Below, piece by piece: positions 7,481 to 16,288 of a stretch of DNA of 64,000 nucleotides. The notes below the pieces were generated by a model. That model ran no database searches. It was not told where the DNA came from and saw only the letters and a list, made by a program, of their open reading frames with translations. Source of the DNA: Peptoniphilus_A harei_B (GTDB lineage: Bacteria; Bacillota; Clostridia; Tissierellales; Peptoniphilaceae); NCBI GenBank assembly GCA_032560695.1, contig JAWGHR010000004.1:1-64000 (forward strand), written 5' to 3'. Within the stretch, counting starts at the first letter, position 1. Every line of letters starts with the position of its first letter. Made by a program: the position numbers and the translations under genes.

Positions 7481-9334
7481 ATGCAAAATAAAAAATACAA
7501 TGCCGAAACAGAAAGATTAATGGACTTGATGATTCATTCCATTTACACAAATAAAGAAATATTCCTAAGAGAACTTATATCCAACGCATCTGATGCCATG
7601 GACAAGATGTACTACATCGCCCTTAACGACGACAAGGTTAAGTTCAACCACGAAGACTATTTCATCAGGATTACTCCTGACAAGGAAAAGAGAACTATAA
7701 GAATAGAAGATGGCGGCCTTGGTATGACTGAGGAAGAACTTGTAGAAAACTTGGGAACAATAGCTAAGTCAGGATCTCTTGACTTTAAGAACTTAAATAA
7801 AAAAGATGCTGACCACGAAATCATTGGCCAGTTTGGTGTAGGCTTCTACTCTGCCTTCATGGTTGCAGATGAAATCTCTGTCTTAACAAGATCTTACAAG
7901 GAAGAAAAAGCTCATCTTTGGAAGTCCAAGGGTGCAGAAGGCTACTCCATTGAAGAAGCAGAAAAAGAAAATCACGGTACTATCATTACTCTTCATTTAA
8001 GAGAAAACACTGAAGATGAAAATTATGATGTCTACCTTGATGAATATAAAATTAGGGAACTTGTGAGTCACTACTCCAACTACATCTCCTACCCAATTAA
8101 GATGGAAGTGGAAAAGAAAAGGCCAACTGATGACTCAACAGAAGATGATCCAAAATTTGAGTCTTATAGAGAAGATGACGTCTTAAACTCCTCTGTCCCA
8201 ATGTGGAGAAAGAATAAAAACGAATTAAAGGATGAGGACTACAACAATTTCTTTAGACAAAGACACTTTGGCTTTGAAGATCCCCTTGCCCACATCCACA
8301 TCTCTGTGGAAGGGATGATTTCCTTTAAGGCAATTTTATACATTCCATCAAGGAGACCTTTTGACTTCCTAAACCCAGACAAGAAGGGCGGACTAGAACT
8401 CTACTCCAACGGCGTCTTAATTATGGAAAAATGCGAAGACCTTCTTCCAGACTACTTGAGCTTCATCAAGGGAGTTGTAGACTCAGAAGACATTTCTCTT
8501 AACATCTCGCGTGAAATGCTACAAAAAACTCGTGAGCTACAACTAATTAAGAAAAATATAGAAAAGAAAATCCTTGATGAACTTGCAAAAATCCTTAAAA
8601 ATGACAGGGAAAAATACGCTGAATTCTTTGAAAACTTTGGCGTCAGCCTAAAGTCAGGCGCCTATGAAAACTATGGAGCAGACAAGGACAAGTTAAAGGA
8701 CCTCTTTATCTACACAACTACTAAGAGAGATCATGTAACATTTAACGAGTATAGAAAAGAAATGAAGCCAGACCAAGAATTTATCTACTATGCAAATGGA
8801 TCCTCAATCGAAGCTATTAAGGACCTACCACAAATCAAGCACTTTATCGACAAAGACATAGAAGTTCTTGCCCTAACAGACCCAATTGACGAGTTTGTCA
8901 TCAAGATGCTAGAGGAATACGACGACAAGAAGTTCAAGTCAATTTCTGAAACAGACGACGTTAAAGAAGAAGACAAAAAAAATCTACAAGACTATGTGAA
9001 GAAGATGAAAGAAATCTTGGAAGGAGAGGTTTCATCAATTAGAGAAAATCCAAATCTAAAAGATGACGCAGCCTACCTATCAAGCAAGGGCGAAATCTCC
9101 ATCGAAATGGAAAAAACTCTTAGCCACATGCCAAACAACCAAGGCTTCAAGGCAGACAAGGTCCTAGAAGTAAATCCAAACCACCCTGCCCTTAAGAAGC
9201 TAAAGGAAATGGATGAGTCTTCAGAAGAATTTAAGACTTACACAAAACTCTTATACGACGGAGCAAGACTTGTAGCAGGTCTAGACATAAAGGACCCAAT
9301 AGCTTACGCAAGAAATGTTTCAAAGTTAATGTAA
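7481..9334 (+). CDS. htpG: Molecular chaperone HtpG (Hsp90)
   Basis: A bacterial Hsp90, an ATP-dependent cytosolic dimeric chaperone. It has 617 residues, the normal length. GHKL ATPase motifs are clear in the first 130 residues: RELISNASDAMDK, EDGGLGMT and GQFGVGFYSAFMV. The middle domain contains SREMLQKTRELQLIKK, with the conserved catalytic-loop arginine. The C-terminal dimerisation part follows. ATG at 7481 behind AAAGGTGATA. It is transcribed alone, from a promoter with a CIRCE-like operator, so it is a likely HrcA heat-shock gene. Confidence 0.97.
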   Translation: MQNKKYNAETERLMDLMIHSIYTNKEIFLRELISNASDAMDKMYYIALNDDKVKFNHEDYFIRITPDKEKRTIRIEDGGLGMTEEELVENLGTIAKSGSLDFKNLNKKDADHEIIGQFGVGFYSAFMVADEISVLTRSYKEEKAHLWKSKGAEGYSIEEAEKENHGTIITLHLRENTEDENYDVYLDEYKIRELVSHYSNYISYPIKMEVEKKRPTDDSTEDDPKFESYREDDVLNSSVPMWRKNKNELKDEDYNNFFRQRHFGFEDPLAHIHISVEGMISFKAILYIPSRRPFDFLNPDKKGGLELYSNGVLIMEKCEDLLPDYLSFIKGVVDSEDISLNISREMLQKTRELQLIKKNIEKKILDELAKILKNDREKYAEFFENFGVSLKSGAYENYGADKDKLKDLFIYTTTKRDHVTFNEYRKEMKPDQEFIYYANGSSIEAIKDLPQIKHFIDKDIEVLALTDPIDEFVIKMLEEYDDKKFKSISETDDVKEEDKKNLQDYVKKMKEILEGEVSSIRENPNLKDDAAYLSSKGEISIEMEKTLSHMPNNQGFKADKVLEVNPNHPALKKLKEMDESSEEFKTYTKLLYDGARLVAGLDIKDPIAYARNVSKLM

Positions 9335-9413
9335 AAAAGATTTTGTGAAAATAATGTTTCTTATCTCGATAATATTTTATTTCGTTAAATTTACAAAAAA
9401 ATTAATAGACATG

Positions 9414-9448
9414 AAAAAACTGTTGGATTTATTTTTCCAACAGTTTTT
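9414..9448. terminator. Bidirectional terminator between htpG and the lipoprotein pair
   Basis: The stem AAAACTGTTGGA / TCCAACAGTTTT has a short T-rich loop and A/T tracts on both sides. It suits both converging transcripts. Confidence 0.85.
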
Positions 9449-9454
9449 ATTTGC

Positions 9455-9877
9455 TTATTTTTTCTCTTCCCCAATAAAGGAGTATTTTGTATCCCAATGT
9501 TCAAAAACTAAATCAGGCTTAGGGCCCTTATCCTTGTAAGTTCTCATGCCATAAATCCCCGTCACAGGCTCTTCAAATCCATCAAACTTCATTATTACTT
9601 CATAGCCTGCGCCAGCCTTTTTTAATTTATAAGTACCAGTATAATCATAGGCACTGTTTCTATCAGTCATGACAAAATTTTTCTTGTCAAATTTAAGAGC
9701 CATGTCATTGCTTAATTCTACTCCATCATCTGTATTTATCATGCTTTCCAAAGTCCACTTTACATTATAAATTTTTTTATCTGGAAGAAGTTCACTGTCT
9801 CCTTGGCAAGCTGACAAAAATGCTCCCACCATCGCAATTGTAAAAACTAAAAGCAAAGCTTTAAAAATTTTTTTCAT
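9455..9877 (-). CDS. Small lipoprotein, paralogue of the next gene
   Basis: A 140-residue predicted lipoprotein with signal peptide and lipobox LSAC (Cys at about residue 24). The mature part has the pattern WTLESMINTDDGVELSND, then a beta-rich stretch KKNFVMTDRNSAYDYTGTYK, ending YSFIGEEKK. No named family is recognised; the short all-beta layout recalls lipocalin-like or META-like surface lipoproteins, but that is only an impression. It is about 60 percent identical by eye to the 137-residue protein encoded just upstream. The two form a tandem duplication, with 18 bp between them. Confidence 0.8.
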   Translation of the reverse strand: MKKIFKALLLVFTIAMVGAFLSACQGDSELLPDKKIYNVKWTLESMINTDDGVELSNDMALKFDKKNFVMTDRNSAYDYTGTYKLKKAGAGYEVIMKFDGFEEPVTGIYGMRTYKDKGPKPDLVFEHWDTKYSFIGEEKK

Positions 9878-9895
9878 ATCTACCTCTATATTTGC

Positions 9896-10309
9896 TTATT
9901 TTTTCTCTTCCCCAATAAAGGAATAGGTCCTTCCCCTTTCTTCAAAAACTAAGTTTGGCACAGGCTCCTTGCCCTGCTCAGTTTTCATACCATAACCAGC
10001 AAGCACAGTTTCTTCAAAGTCATCAAACTTCATTATAACTTGGTAGCCAGTCCCAGCCTTTTTTAATTCATAAGTCCCAGTAAAGTCCATGGCATTAGTC
10101 CTATCAGTCATGACAAAATTTTTATCGTCAAATTTGATAGCAATGTCATTACTTAGGTCTTTTCCGTCATCTGTATTTATCATTCTTTCTAGAGTCCAAT
10201 TGATTTCACTGATTTTCTTATCTGGAAGATCTTGGTCCTTGCCTGTGCAGGCTGTAAGAATTAATCCTGCCACAAAAATTAATAACAAAACCTTTAAATA
10301 CTTTTTCAT
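9896..10309 (-). CDS. Small lipoprotein, paralogue of the previous gene
   Basis: A 137-residue predicted lipoprotein with signal MKKYLKVLLLIFVAGLILTAC, lipobox LTAC. Its mature part closely matches the downstream neighbour: INWTLERMINTDDGKDLSND, KNFVMTDRTNAMDFTGTYEL, and the same YSFIGEEKK end. It is first in the pair and probably co-transcribed with its paralogue. The function is unknown. The near-identical C-termini and diverged signal peptides indicate a fairly recent duplication, with selection or gene conversion on the mature domain. Confidence 0.8.
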   Translation of the reverse strand: MKKYLKVLLLIFVAGLILTACTGKDQDLPDKKISEINWTLERMINTDDGKDLSNDIAIKFDDKNFVMTDRTNAMDFTGTYELKKAGTGYQVIMKFDDFEETVLAGYGMKTEQGKEPVPNLVFEERGRTYSFIGEEKK

Positions 10310-10465
10310 ATGTAACTCCTTCTTTTATTCCTTTAACTAACAAAAGTTTTCTTACTTATATTTTAGTCAACTTAGCATTTTATTGCAATCACTTGTTAAT
10401 AATCGGGATAATTGGATATAAGTATAGTGTAAATTAAAACAAAAATAATTTTAGGAGGAATTGAA

Positions 10466-10966
10466 ATGGATATAACATTTGGCGGAAATAAAGTAAATCT
10501 TGAAGGAAAAGAAATCAAAGTTGGGGACCTTGCTCCATCATTTAAGGCAGTTAAGAAGGACCTATCTGACTTTAACTCAGAAGAACTTAAGGGCAAAATC
10601 GTAGTTTATTCAGTTGCACCATCAATTGACACACCAGTTTGTGCTCTTCAAGCAACTACTTTTAACGAAGAAGCTACTAAGTTATCTGATGACGTTAAAA
10701 TCGTAACTGTAACAGTTGACCTTCCTTTCGCACAAGAAAGATTCTGTTCAGTTAAAGGAATCGAAAATGCAGATATTGTTTCTGACTACAGATACAAGGA
10801 ATTTGGACAAAAATTTGGCTTCATGATTGAAGAATTACAACTACTTGCTCGTGGCGTGGTAATTGTTGACAGAGACGGAAAAGTTGCTTACGTTGAATAT
10901 GTTCCTGAAGTAACTAATGATGTTAACTTTGACAAGGCTCTTGAAGAAGTTAAAAAATTAAAATGA
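10466..10966 (+). CDS. tpx: Thiol peroxidase
   Basis: An atypical 2-Cys peroxiredoxin that reduces peroxides in the cytosol using thioredoxin. The 166 residues match the family. The peroxidatic cysteine is Cys59 in SIDTPVC and the resolving cysteine Cys94 in QERFCSVKG, matching the E. coli Tpx pattern. The N-terminal ITFGGNKVNLEGKEIKVGD is typical. A strong AGGAGGAATTG site precedes the ATG at 10466. Its last four bases overlap the rlmH start (ATGA), so the two are translationally coupled. Confidence 0.96.
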   Translation: MDITFGGNKVNLEGKEIKVGDLAPSFKAVKKDLSDFNSEELKGKIVVYSVAPSIDTPVCALQATTFNEEATKLSDDVKIVTVTVDLPFAQERFCSVKGIENADIVSDYRYKEFGQKFGFMIEELQLLARGVVIVDRDGKVAYVEYVPEVTNDVNFDKALEEVKKLK

Positions 10967-11445
10967 TCAACATTAATTTAATTGTACTTGGCAAGATCAA
11001 GGAAAATTATTTTAAGGATGCCATAAATGAGTACAAAAAAATGCTTAAGTCTTACGCAGATTTAAGCATTTTTGAAATTATGGACGAACCCTGCCCCGAA
11101 AACTTATCAGACAAGGACATGGAGAAGGTAAAAAATGTGGAAGGCGAAAAAATCCTCTCAAAGATTAAGGATGACGCCTATGTCATTGCCCTTGAGATTG
11201 GTGGAAAGAGCCTGGACTCAGTGGCCTTTGCTGATAAAATAAATGACCTTATGATTGACGGTCACTCCAACATAACTTTTGTAATTGGTGGAAGTCTTGG
11301 ACTGTCTGATGAAGTTTTAAAAAGGGCTGACTATAAGCTTAGCTTCTCCAAGATGACCTTCCCCCACAAGCTTATGCGAGTGATCTTGATGGAACAAATC
11401 TACAGAGCCTTTAGGATAATTAATAACCACCCCTACCACAAGTGA
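10963..11445 (+). CDS. rlmH: 23S rRNA (pseudouridine1915-N3)-methyltransferase RlmH
   Basis: A SPOUT-family methyltransferase that modifies Psi1915 in helix 69 of 23S rRNA on assembled 70S ribosomes. The 160 residues are the usual length. The C-terminal SPOUT knot is clear: FVIGGSLGLSDEVLKRAD and then KMTFPHKLMRVILMEQIYRA, ending in NNHPYHK. The start ATG overlaps the tpx stop by four bases. Confidence 0.97.
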   Translation: MININLIVLGKIKENYFKDAINEYKKMLKSYADLSIFEIMDEPCPENLSDKDMEKVKNVEGEKILSKIKDDAYVIALEIGGKSLDSVAFADKINDLMIDGHSNITFVIGGSLGLSDEVLKRADYKLSFSKMTFPHKLMRVILMEQIYRAFRIINNHPYHK

Positions 11446-11461
11446 TCTGACATGAAATTAA

Positions 11462-11515
11462 GTTCATTACAACAATGATGCTGAACTTATTTACGATTCA
11501 CTAGAAAAATTATAA
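11462..11515 (+). pseudogene. Possible C-terminal remnant of a lost gene
   Basis: Between rlmH and the DsrE-like gene, one frame reads VHYNNDAELIYDSLEKL then stop, with no start codon and a stop directly before it. The residue content looks protein-like. It may be the tail of a deleted gene or chance; the parent family is not recognised. Confidence 0.25.
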
Positions 11516-11526
11516 GGAGAATGTTT

Positions 11527-11865
11527 ATGGAAAAAATACTTTTTTATGTAATGGAAGGCGAGAAGATGTGCTTTAACCACGCCATGTTAAATGCCGACTC
11601 CCTCCTAGAAGCTGGCAAGGAAGTAAAAATAATTCTTGAAGGCAAGTCTGTCAAACTTCCAAAAGTTTTTGATGACGAGAAAAATCCTCTTTATAAGAAA
11701 CTCTTGGAGGCAGGAGTTATTGTGGGTGTATGCAAGGCTTGCTCCAAAGTCCTAGGCGTCTATGAAGATAACGAAAGGCTTGGTCTAAGGTTTTTAGATG
11801 ACATGAAGGGCCACGCTGGAATGGAAAAATATGTAAGTGAGAGCTATCAAGTCCTAGTATTTTGA
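11527..11865 (+). CDS. DsrE-like family protein
   Basis: A small cytosolic protein of the DsrE/F-like fold, a family linked to sulfur relay and persulfide handling. The ATG at 11527 is chosen over the one at 11521 because the AAGGAGA site directly touches the earlier ATG; it gives 112 residues. The motif CKACSKVLGVYE (about residues 74-85) holds a CxxC-like cysteine pair. A further cysteine lies near the N-terminus (MCFNHAML). The pattern, with a conserved nucleotide-binding-like start ILFYVMEGEKM, suits YchN/DsrE-type proteins. The actual substrate is unknown. Confidence 0.7.
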   Translation: MEKILFYVMEGEKMCFNHAMLNADSLLEAGKEVKIILEGKSVKLPKVFDDEKNPLYKKLLEAGVIVGVCKACSKVLGVYEDNERLGLRFLDDMKGHAGMEKYVSESYQVLVF

Positions 11866-11983
11866 ATCGATGATTTTATTATTTTTGACTCTTAAATTAT
11901 AGGTTTAATATCTATAAGAGAAAATCCTTGAGACGATATAAGAATTTTTAGATTAAAATCTTTGAAAAAAATGTAAAAAAGAT

Positions 11984-12013
11984 CTCATAACTAAATGGTT
12001 ATGAGGTTTTTTT
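11984..12013 (+). terminator. Terminator after the DsrE-like gene
   Basis: The stem CTCATAAC / GTTATGAG (11984-12005) is followed by GTTTTTTT on the plus strand. Confidence 0.85.
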
Positions 12014-12022
12014 GTGTATCTA

Positions 12023-12050
12023 CAAACAAAAAAGGACTCCTGTGAGTCCC
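12023..12050 (-). terminator. Terminator of the secreted/SLH operon
   Basis: On the minus strand, GGACTC and GAGTCC form a stem with a 4-base loop, followed by a T-rich run. It lies just after the SLH gene. Confidence 0.75.
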
Positions 12051-12071
12051 TTCTTGTTACCATTTATTAAA

Positions 12072-14303
12072 TTATTTGATTATATCTTTCCATTCTTCCA
12101 TATTATTAGATAATCTTAAATACTTATGGCTATGGTAAGCTTCAACGAGTTCATAATAACCCCAATGTCCCTTATAAGACATGTCCTTGTAATTGTGAAC
12201 TGCATTTTGATTTGCATCGATAAATTTTTCATCAGGATATCTGTCGTACAATTTATTTAACATTGTTGCAACTTCAGCCCTTGTAATAGTGTTGTCTGGT
12301 TTGAAAGTTCCATCTGGATAGCCTTTAATTCTTTCATTGCCATAAGCTTGATTAATTGCAGCTTCAAATTTGTGACCTTTCACATCTTCAAATGGAGCAA
12401 TAGCATTGTTTTTCTTGTCAATATGACTAATTAACTCAGCAAGTTCAGCTCTAGTGATCTTGTCGTTAGGTCTAATGTTTTCGCCTTCTTTTTCTAATAA
12501 ATAACCTTCTCTATATGCAGCGTTGATAGCGCCGTTGTACCACATATCTGCCTTAGTGTCTTTATAAATCTTCGAAGACTTGTCGCTTAAATCAAGTTTT
12601 TGAAGTCGTGCAACTACTGCAATTGCTTCAGCTCTTGTCATATCTCCATCAGGTCTAATAGTATCATCAGGATATCCGAAGATGTATTGATCGTGAGTGT
12701 TAATAACTTCTTTAGTTTCAACTTCTTTTTTGTCAACAGATGCATATACAGGATAAGTTGGAGTATATTCGTGAATCTTTAGTGGTGGTTTAATCTCAGG
12801 TTCAGGAATTGGAGTAGGTTCTGGTTCTGGAGTTGGTGTAGGAGTTACTTCTCCTTCCTTTACTTTAAAAGTGTAGGAAATTAGATTTGGCTTATCTTCT
12901 GGTGCAGCTTCATCTAATCCAGCTGGATCTTGTACAGCAGCAAAAGACCAATAGAACCTATCAGCTGGCATCTTATTTTCTTCTATTCCCTGATTGTCTA
13001 AGCCATAAGTGTAAAATTTTTCTTGAGGGGATAGGGCAAAGTCATAAAACCCTCCAACACTTGAAACAATTGTTATATTTTTATTTAAAGGCACATTGTC
13101 TGAAACTTTTAATCCGCTTATTTTTAGATTAATATTTGAAGTATTAAGATTGTTTACTTTTTCTACAATTTCTTTTTCAGTTTTTGTTACTCCCTTTTCA
13201 TTTTTACGAACACTTACAAGAAGTACATTTGGTTGTTCTTCATTGTTTTTATTCAGTAAATATCTAGAAAATCCAGATTTATTATCTAAACTTCCTTCCT
13301 TCTTTTCAATTGTTGCTGTAAAACCTTCTAGACCTGAAAGTTCAACCTTTTTGTTTGTATCATCGATTTCTACTCCCTTAGGAAGATATAGGGCAAAAGA
13401 AATTCCTGCGTCACTTTTTATATAACTATTAGGCATTACATAATTATATAAATCTTCCCCTTGTCCTACAAGATGTATACCTAATATTTGAAAATTAAAT
13501 AGTCTTTTAAACCAATCTGCATTGATTTTGCAATCTAAATCAAAAGCTTCACCCTTTTTTAATTCATCAATTTTTTTTGAATCTTTGCTATCTATTTTCT
13601 TAATATCAGCCTTGAATCTTAAATCAACAGCATTCTTTACTTCATCTTTAGTTAAAAGATCTTTTTCAGTAAAATTATATGGATTTCTGCCGTCTTGTGT
13701 CGGAATTGTATAATGTCTTTTCATTGCTTCAACAAAAAAATCCTCATTATCTTTAGGTCCATATTTAAGACTTCCGTCATCATTCATCATTAATGCAACA
13801 ATCGCGATATTACATCCAGTCCATTTTGGATTTATTCCAAAATTGTACCAGCCTACACCTCTATAAGCTTCAAATTCATGGTGTGGATAATCTTTAATAG
13901 CTGTTTCATCAGGTTCTAAAACATATTCTGGAATAGTTATGTTAAATGAAGTTTTTTCCTCGCTTTGATTATAATTATCATCATATGCGATGTTTAAATT
14001 TTCAGCCTGAACCTTCTTAAGATATGACCAATAGTTTTCATTCATAATTTCATCTAATTTATTAATGAAAACATCCCTAGTTTTCTCTACTTCCTTATAA
14101 ATTGGTTTACATACCTTATTTTCTCCATTGCCTTTGCATAAAGTACCAGTTTGTTCTTTTACTGTATATTTTTCTTCTTTGGTAACACCAAAATAAGCTG
14201 ATGTATCTTCACTCTCTTCTGCTAATACAGAAATAGGAGAAAAACTAGTTATTACTATTGCGAAAGCAATAATGAGTGCACATAATTTTTTAATATTTTT
14301 CAT
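12072..14303 (-). CDS. Secreted S-layer homology (SLH) domain surface protein
   Basis: A 743-residue exported protein anchored to cell-wall polysaccharide by SLH domains. The signal peptide is about residues 1-28 (LCALIIAFAIVITSFSPISV). A disulfide-capable pair lies in TLCKGNGENKVCKP near residue 55. A beta-rich region follows to about 485, then a Pro/Thr/Glu linker (about 490-515). Three SLH repeats run from about 532 to 700, with TRAEA, TRAEL and TRAEV cores and GYPDGTFKPD. It ends YLRLSNNMEEWKD, resembling the tail of the SLH protein at 52.8 kb. It is the second gene of an operon, 19 bp after a secreted 251-residue protein. Expression may be controlled by the repeat-containing leader upstream. 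Confidence 0.9.
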   Translation of the reverse strand: MKNIKKLCALIIAFAIVITSFSPISVLAEESEDTSAYFGVTKEEKYTVKEQTGTLCKGNGENKVCKPIYKEVEKTRDVFINKLDEIMNENYWSYLKKVQAENLNIAYDDNYNQSEEKTSFNITIPEYVLEPDETAIKDYPHHEFEAYRGVGWYNFGINPKWTGCNIAIVALMMNDDGSLKYGPKDNEDFFVEAMKRHYTIPTQDGRNPYNFTEKDLLTKDEVKNAVDLRFKADIKKIDSKDSKKIDELKKGEAFDLDCKINADWFKRLFNFQILGIHLVGQGEDLYNYVMPNSYIKSDAGISFALYLPKGVEIDDTNKKVELSGLEGFTATIEKKEGSLDNKSGFSRYLLNKNNEEQPNVLLVSVRKNEKGVTKTEKEIVEKVNNLNTSNINLKISGLKVSDNVPLNKNITIVSSVGGFYDFALSPQEKFYTYGLDNQGIEENKMPADRFYWSFAAVQDPAGLDEAAPEDKPNLISYTFKVKEGEVTPTPTPEPEPTPIPEPEIKPPLKIHEYTPTYPVYASVDKKEVETKEVINTHDQYIFGYPDDTIRPDGDMTRAEAIAVVARLQKLDLSDKSSKIYKDTKADMWYNGAINAAYREGYLLEKEGENIRPNDKITRAELAELISHIDKKNNAIAPFEDVKGHKFEAAINQAYGNERIKGYPDGTFKPDNTITRAEVATMLNKLYDRYPDEKFIDANQNAVHNYKDMSYKGHWGYYELVEAYHSHKYLRLSNNMEEWKDIIK

Positions 14304-14322
14304 TTTTAACCTCTATTCTTAA

Positions 14323-15078
14323 TTACTCTGCAATTTCAAATAAAATATCTGGAGATGTAATTGATACAATAGGATTAGATACTAGATTCTTTTTATTACC
14401 AAAATAATAAACATCACATGCACCATCACCTTTTATTATTCTATCTTCTTCAGATGAATCCTGTGGAATTGTAATTTTATAATCAATTGAAATATTAATT
14501 TTATGACCAGCTTCTTCTAACTCAGGTTTTACAAGAGCAAAAAATCCGCCGTAATCATTCCAATTTCCTAAATTAAAAGTAAAATTAACCTTATTACCAA
14601 CAATATCATTTTTTACAGAACTAATAGTATTTGTATTTTCATTAACTTCTACATTTGTTATTTCTAAACTTTGATTATTTGGAAATTCAACAGTATAAGT
14701 CGCATTTGGAAATGTATTTTCATCTTTGCCAAACATCACAAGATTTTTCCAATACATAAAAAATAATTTTGCATTTTCTAATTTGCTATATTCTTCATAT
14801 GCGCCCGCAAATAAATCTCCAGCTTCTACGCTTCCTGTAAGTTTTCCTACATATGTGTCAGTAGTTCCCTCCATTAACTTTAACTCGTTTGATATAACAT
14901 TATCTAATTTTACTGTACCTGTTAGTCTACTTTTAAGACCCTTAATTTCAGCATGTAAATCACTTTCTACTTTCTTGTCAAAACCTCCTTGAGCAAACAC
15001 TGACGTGCTTGCAAAAACTGCCAACAACATTACTAGAGCTAAAGATAAGCTCAATGATTTTTTAATTATTTTTTTCAT
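14323..15078 (-). CDS. Secreted protein of unknown function, first gene of the SLH operon
   Basis: A 251-residue protein with a strong signal peptide (SLSLALVMLLAVFASTSVFA, cleavage about residue 29). The rest is beta-rich, without cysteine clusters or an anchoring motif; a single Cys lies near residue 222. A stretch around NFTFNLGNWNDYGGFFAL recalls the corresponding region of the SLH neighbour (NITIVSSVGGFYDFAL), so the two may share a domain. The ATG at 15076-15078 follows AAAGGAGG. The short gap to the SLH gene suggests they are made together, perhaps as partners with the SLH protein as anchor. It has the longest and most complex leader in the window (15079-15360). Confidence 0.8.
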   Translation of the reverse strand: MKKIIKKSLSLSLALVMLLAVFASTSVFAQGGFDKKVESDLHAEIKGLKSRLTGTVKLDNVISNELKLMEGTTDTYVGKLTGSVEAGDLFAGAYEEYSKLENAKLFFMYWKNLVMFGKDENTFPNATYTVEFPNNQSLEITNVEVNENTNTISSVKNDIVGNKVNFTFNLGNWNDYGGFFALVKPELEEAGHKINISIDYKITIPQDSSEEDRIIKGDGACDVYYFGNKKNLVSNPIVSITSPDILFEIAE

Positions 15079-15101
15079 TTTAAACCTCCTTTTATTAAAA
15101 A

Positions 15102-15152
15102 ATCAAAAAGAGCAAGAAAATAAAGCTATTAAATAGCCAAATTTTCTTGCTC
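15102..15152 (-). terminator. Terminator-like hairpin inside the SLH operon leader
   Basis: On the minus strand, the 12-bp stem GAGCAAGAAAAT / ATTTTCTTGCTC (15110-15121 with 15141-15152) encloses a second small stem GGCTATT/AATAGC. It is followed by TTTTTGATTTTTT. It stands between the promoter and the first gene, only about 20 bases before the ribosome site, so it fits an attenuator. The upstream ZIP gene already has its own terminator at 15386-15412. Confidence 0.8.
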
Positions 15153-15174
15153 ATAAAAATTTATATTCAAATAA

Positions 15175-15194
15175 GGCGAAGTTATTCTTTCGCC
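15175..15194 (-). promoter_or_regulatory. Second leader hairpin
   Basis: GGCGAA and TTCGCC form a 6-bp stem with an 8-base loop, between the tetranucleotide tract and the terminator-like hairpin. Confidence 0.55.
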
Positions 15195-15205
15195 TGAATA
15201 TACAC

Positions 15206-15295
<90 letters not shown>

Positions 15296-15326
15296 AACTT
15301 GTCAAGTCCTTTTTGTTTATAACATG

Positions 15327-15355
15327 AATATACTACTTTTACATTTTCTTTTCAA
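15327..15355 (-). promoter_or_regulatory. Promoter of the secreted/SLH operon
   Basis: TTGAAA (15350-15355) and TATATT (15327-15332) are 17 bp apart on the minus strand. It lies about 25 bp before the putative leader ORF. Confidence 0.65.
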
Positions 15356-15385
15356 CATTATAAATCATTTAAAGATATAAATATA

Positions 15386-15412
15386 CAAAAAACTTGCCAG
15401 GTCGGCAAGTTC
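15386..15412 (-). terminator. Terminator of the ZIP transporter gene
   Basis: On the minus strand, AACTTGCC / GGCAAGTT form a stem with a 5-base loop, followed by a T run. Confidence 0.8.
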
Positions 15413-15418
15413 TCTTTC

Positions 15419-16174
15419 TCATATTAAAGAATCTAAAAACATCATTAGGATAAATCCAAAAACTACCCCATAAGTTGCCTCTCTCTCGTAACCATTGGAG
15501 TGGGTCTCTGGTATAATCTCGTCACTAATTACAAAAAGCATGGCTCCTCCTGCAAGGGCAAGGATGAAGCCAAGAGTTGCAGAGAAGATGGAAACAAGTC
15601 CAACTCCAAGGAAGGCTCCAATAGGTTCAACAAGTCCCGTCAAAGTTGCAATAGCAAAGGCCTTCTTGCGAGTGTAGCCTTCACGAACAAGGGCAAGGGC
15701 AACAGCAAGTCCCTCTGGCATATTTTGTAGGGAGATGCCAAGGGCAACTGAAAGACCATTTGCCACATTTTCTCCACCAAAACTTACACCAGTTGCAAGT
15801 CCTTCTGGAAAGTTGTGGATGGCAATGGCAATTACAAAAAGCCACATCTTGGATAAGTTCTTTACATTTGCTCCCTCGTGTCTATTGTCTATTAAGTGCT
15901 CATGGGGTGCAAACTTGTCGATTAAATCAAGAAGGAGAGCCCCGAAAAAAATTCCAAGTCCCGTTGAGACAACGCCCATAGTTCCATTAGCTATCTCAAG
16001 GCTTGGTATAACAAGGGAGAAGCAAGTTGCTGCAAGCATAACTCCTGCTGCAGCTGCAAGGAGAATGTCCAGTCCCTTCTGACTCACATCCTTTGTAAAA
16101 AATATAGGGATTGCACCAACCCCTGTCATAAGTCCAGGCACCACACAGCCTAGTATAAGAAAAGTTAAATTCAT
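15419..16174 (-). CDS. ZIP family metal transporter
   Basis: A divalent metal (zinc, possibly iron or manganese) importer of the cytoplasmic membrane. The 251 residues form eight hydrophobic segments. The signature metal-site helix is IAIHNFPEGLATGVSFG in the middle. The second is LQNMPEGLAVALAL, close to the GufA/ZupT branch. A histidine/acid loop FAPHEHLIDNRHEG lies between segments 3 and 4. It is a single gene with its own terminator; no metal-responsive operator was recognised upstream. Confidence 0.93.
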   Translation of the reverse strand: MNLTFLILGCVVPGLMTGVGAIPIFFTKDVSQKGLDILLAAAAGVMLAATCFSLVIPSLEIANGTMGVVSTGLGIFFGALLLDLIDKFAPHEHLIDNRHEGANVKNLSKMWLFVIAIAIHNFPEGLATGVSFGGENVANGLSVALGISLQNMPEGLAVALALVREGYTRKKAFAIATLTGLVEPIGAFLGVGLVSIFSATLGFILALAGGAMLFVISDEIIPETHSNGYEREATYGVVFGFILMMFLDSLI

Positions 16175-16246
16175 TTAATCACCTTAATTCAAAATTTTAC
16201 CTATTAATTATAACACAATAAAATATTTAAATTTTTGCAAAAAATA

Positions 16247-16267
16247 AAAGCACGAAGGTCGTGCTTT
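16247..16267 (-). terminator. Terminator of the cls operon
   Basis: The stem AAAGCACGA / TCGTGCTTT has a 3-base loop and T-rich sequence on the minus-strand exit side. It lies beyond the 18-bp repeat array, so the array would be part of the operon's 3' untranslated RNA. Confidence 0.75.
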
Positions 16268-16288
16268 ATTATTACTATTTAAATTCTT

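Larger units (their letters stand above)
11866..12071. other. Intergenic gap between convergent transcripts
   Basis: 206 bp of AT-rich sequence with no ORF. It holds a plus-strand terminator (11984-12013) and a minus-strand terminator (12023-12050). A TTGACT at 11885-11890 has no convincing -10, so I do not call a small RNA. Confidence 0.5.

Noticed and set aside
9345..9539. 64-codon plus-strand ORF after htpG
   Set aside because: It runs through the bidirectional terminator and the lipoprotein gene on the other strand; no ribosome site.
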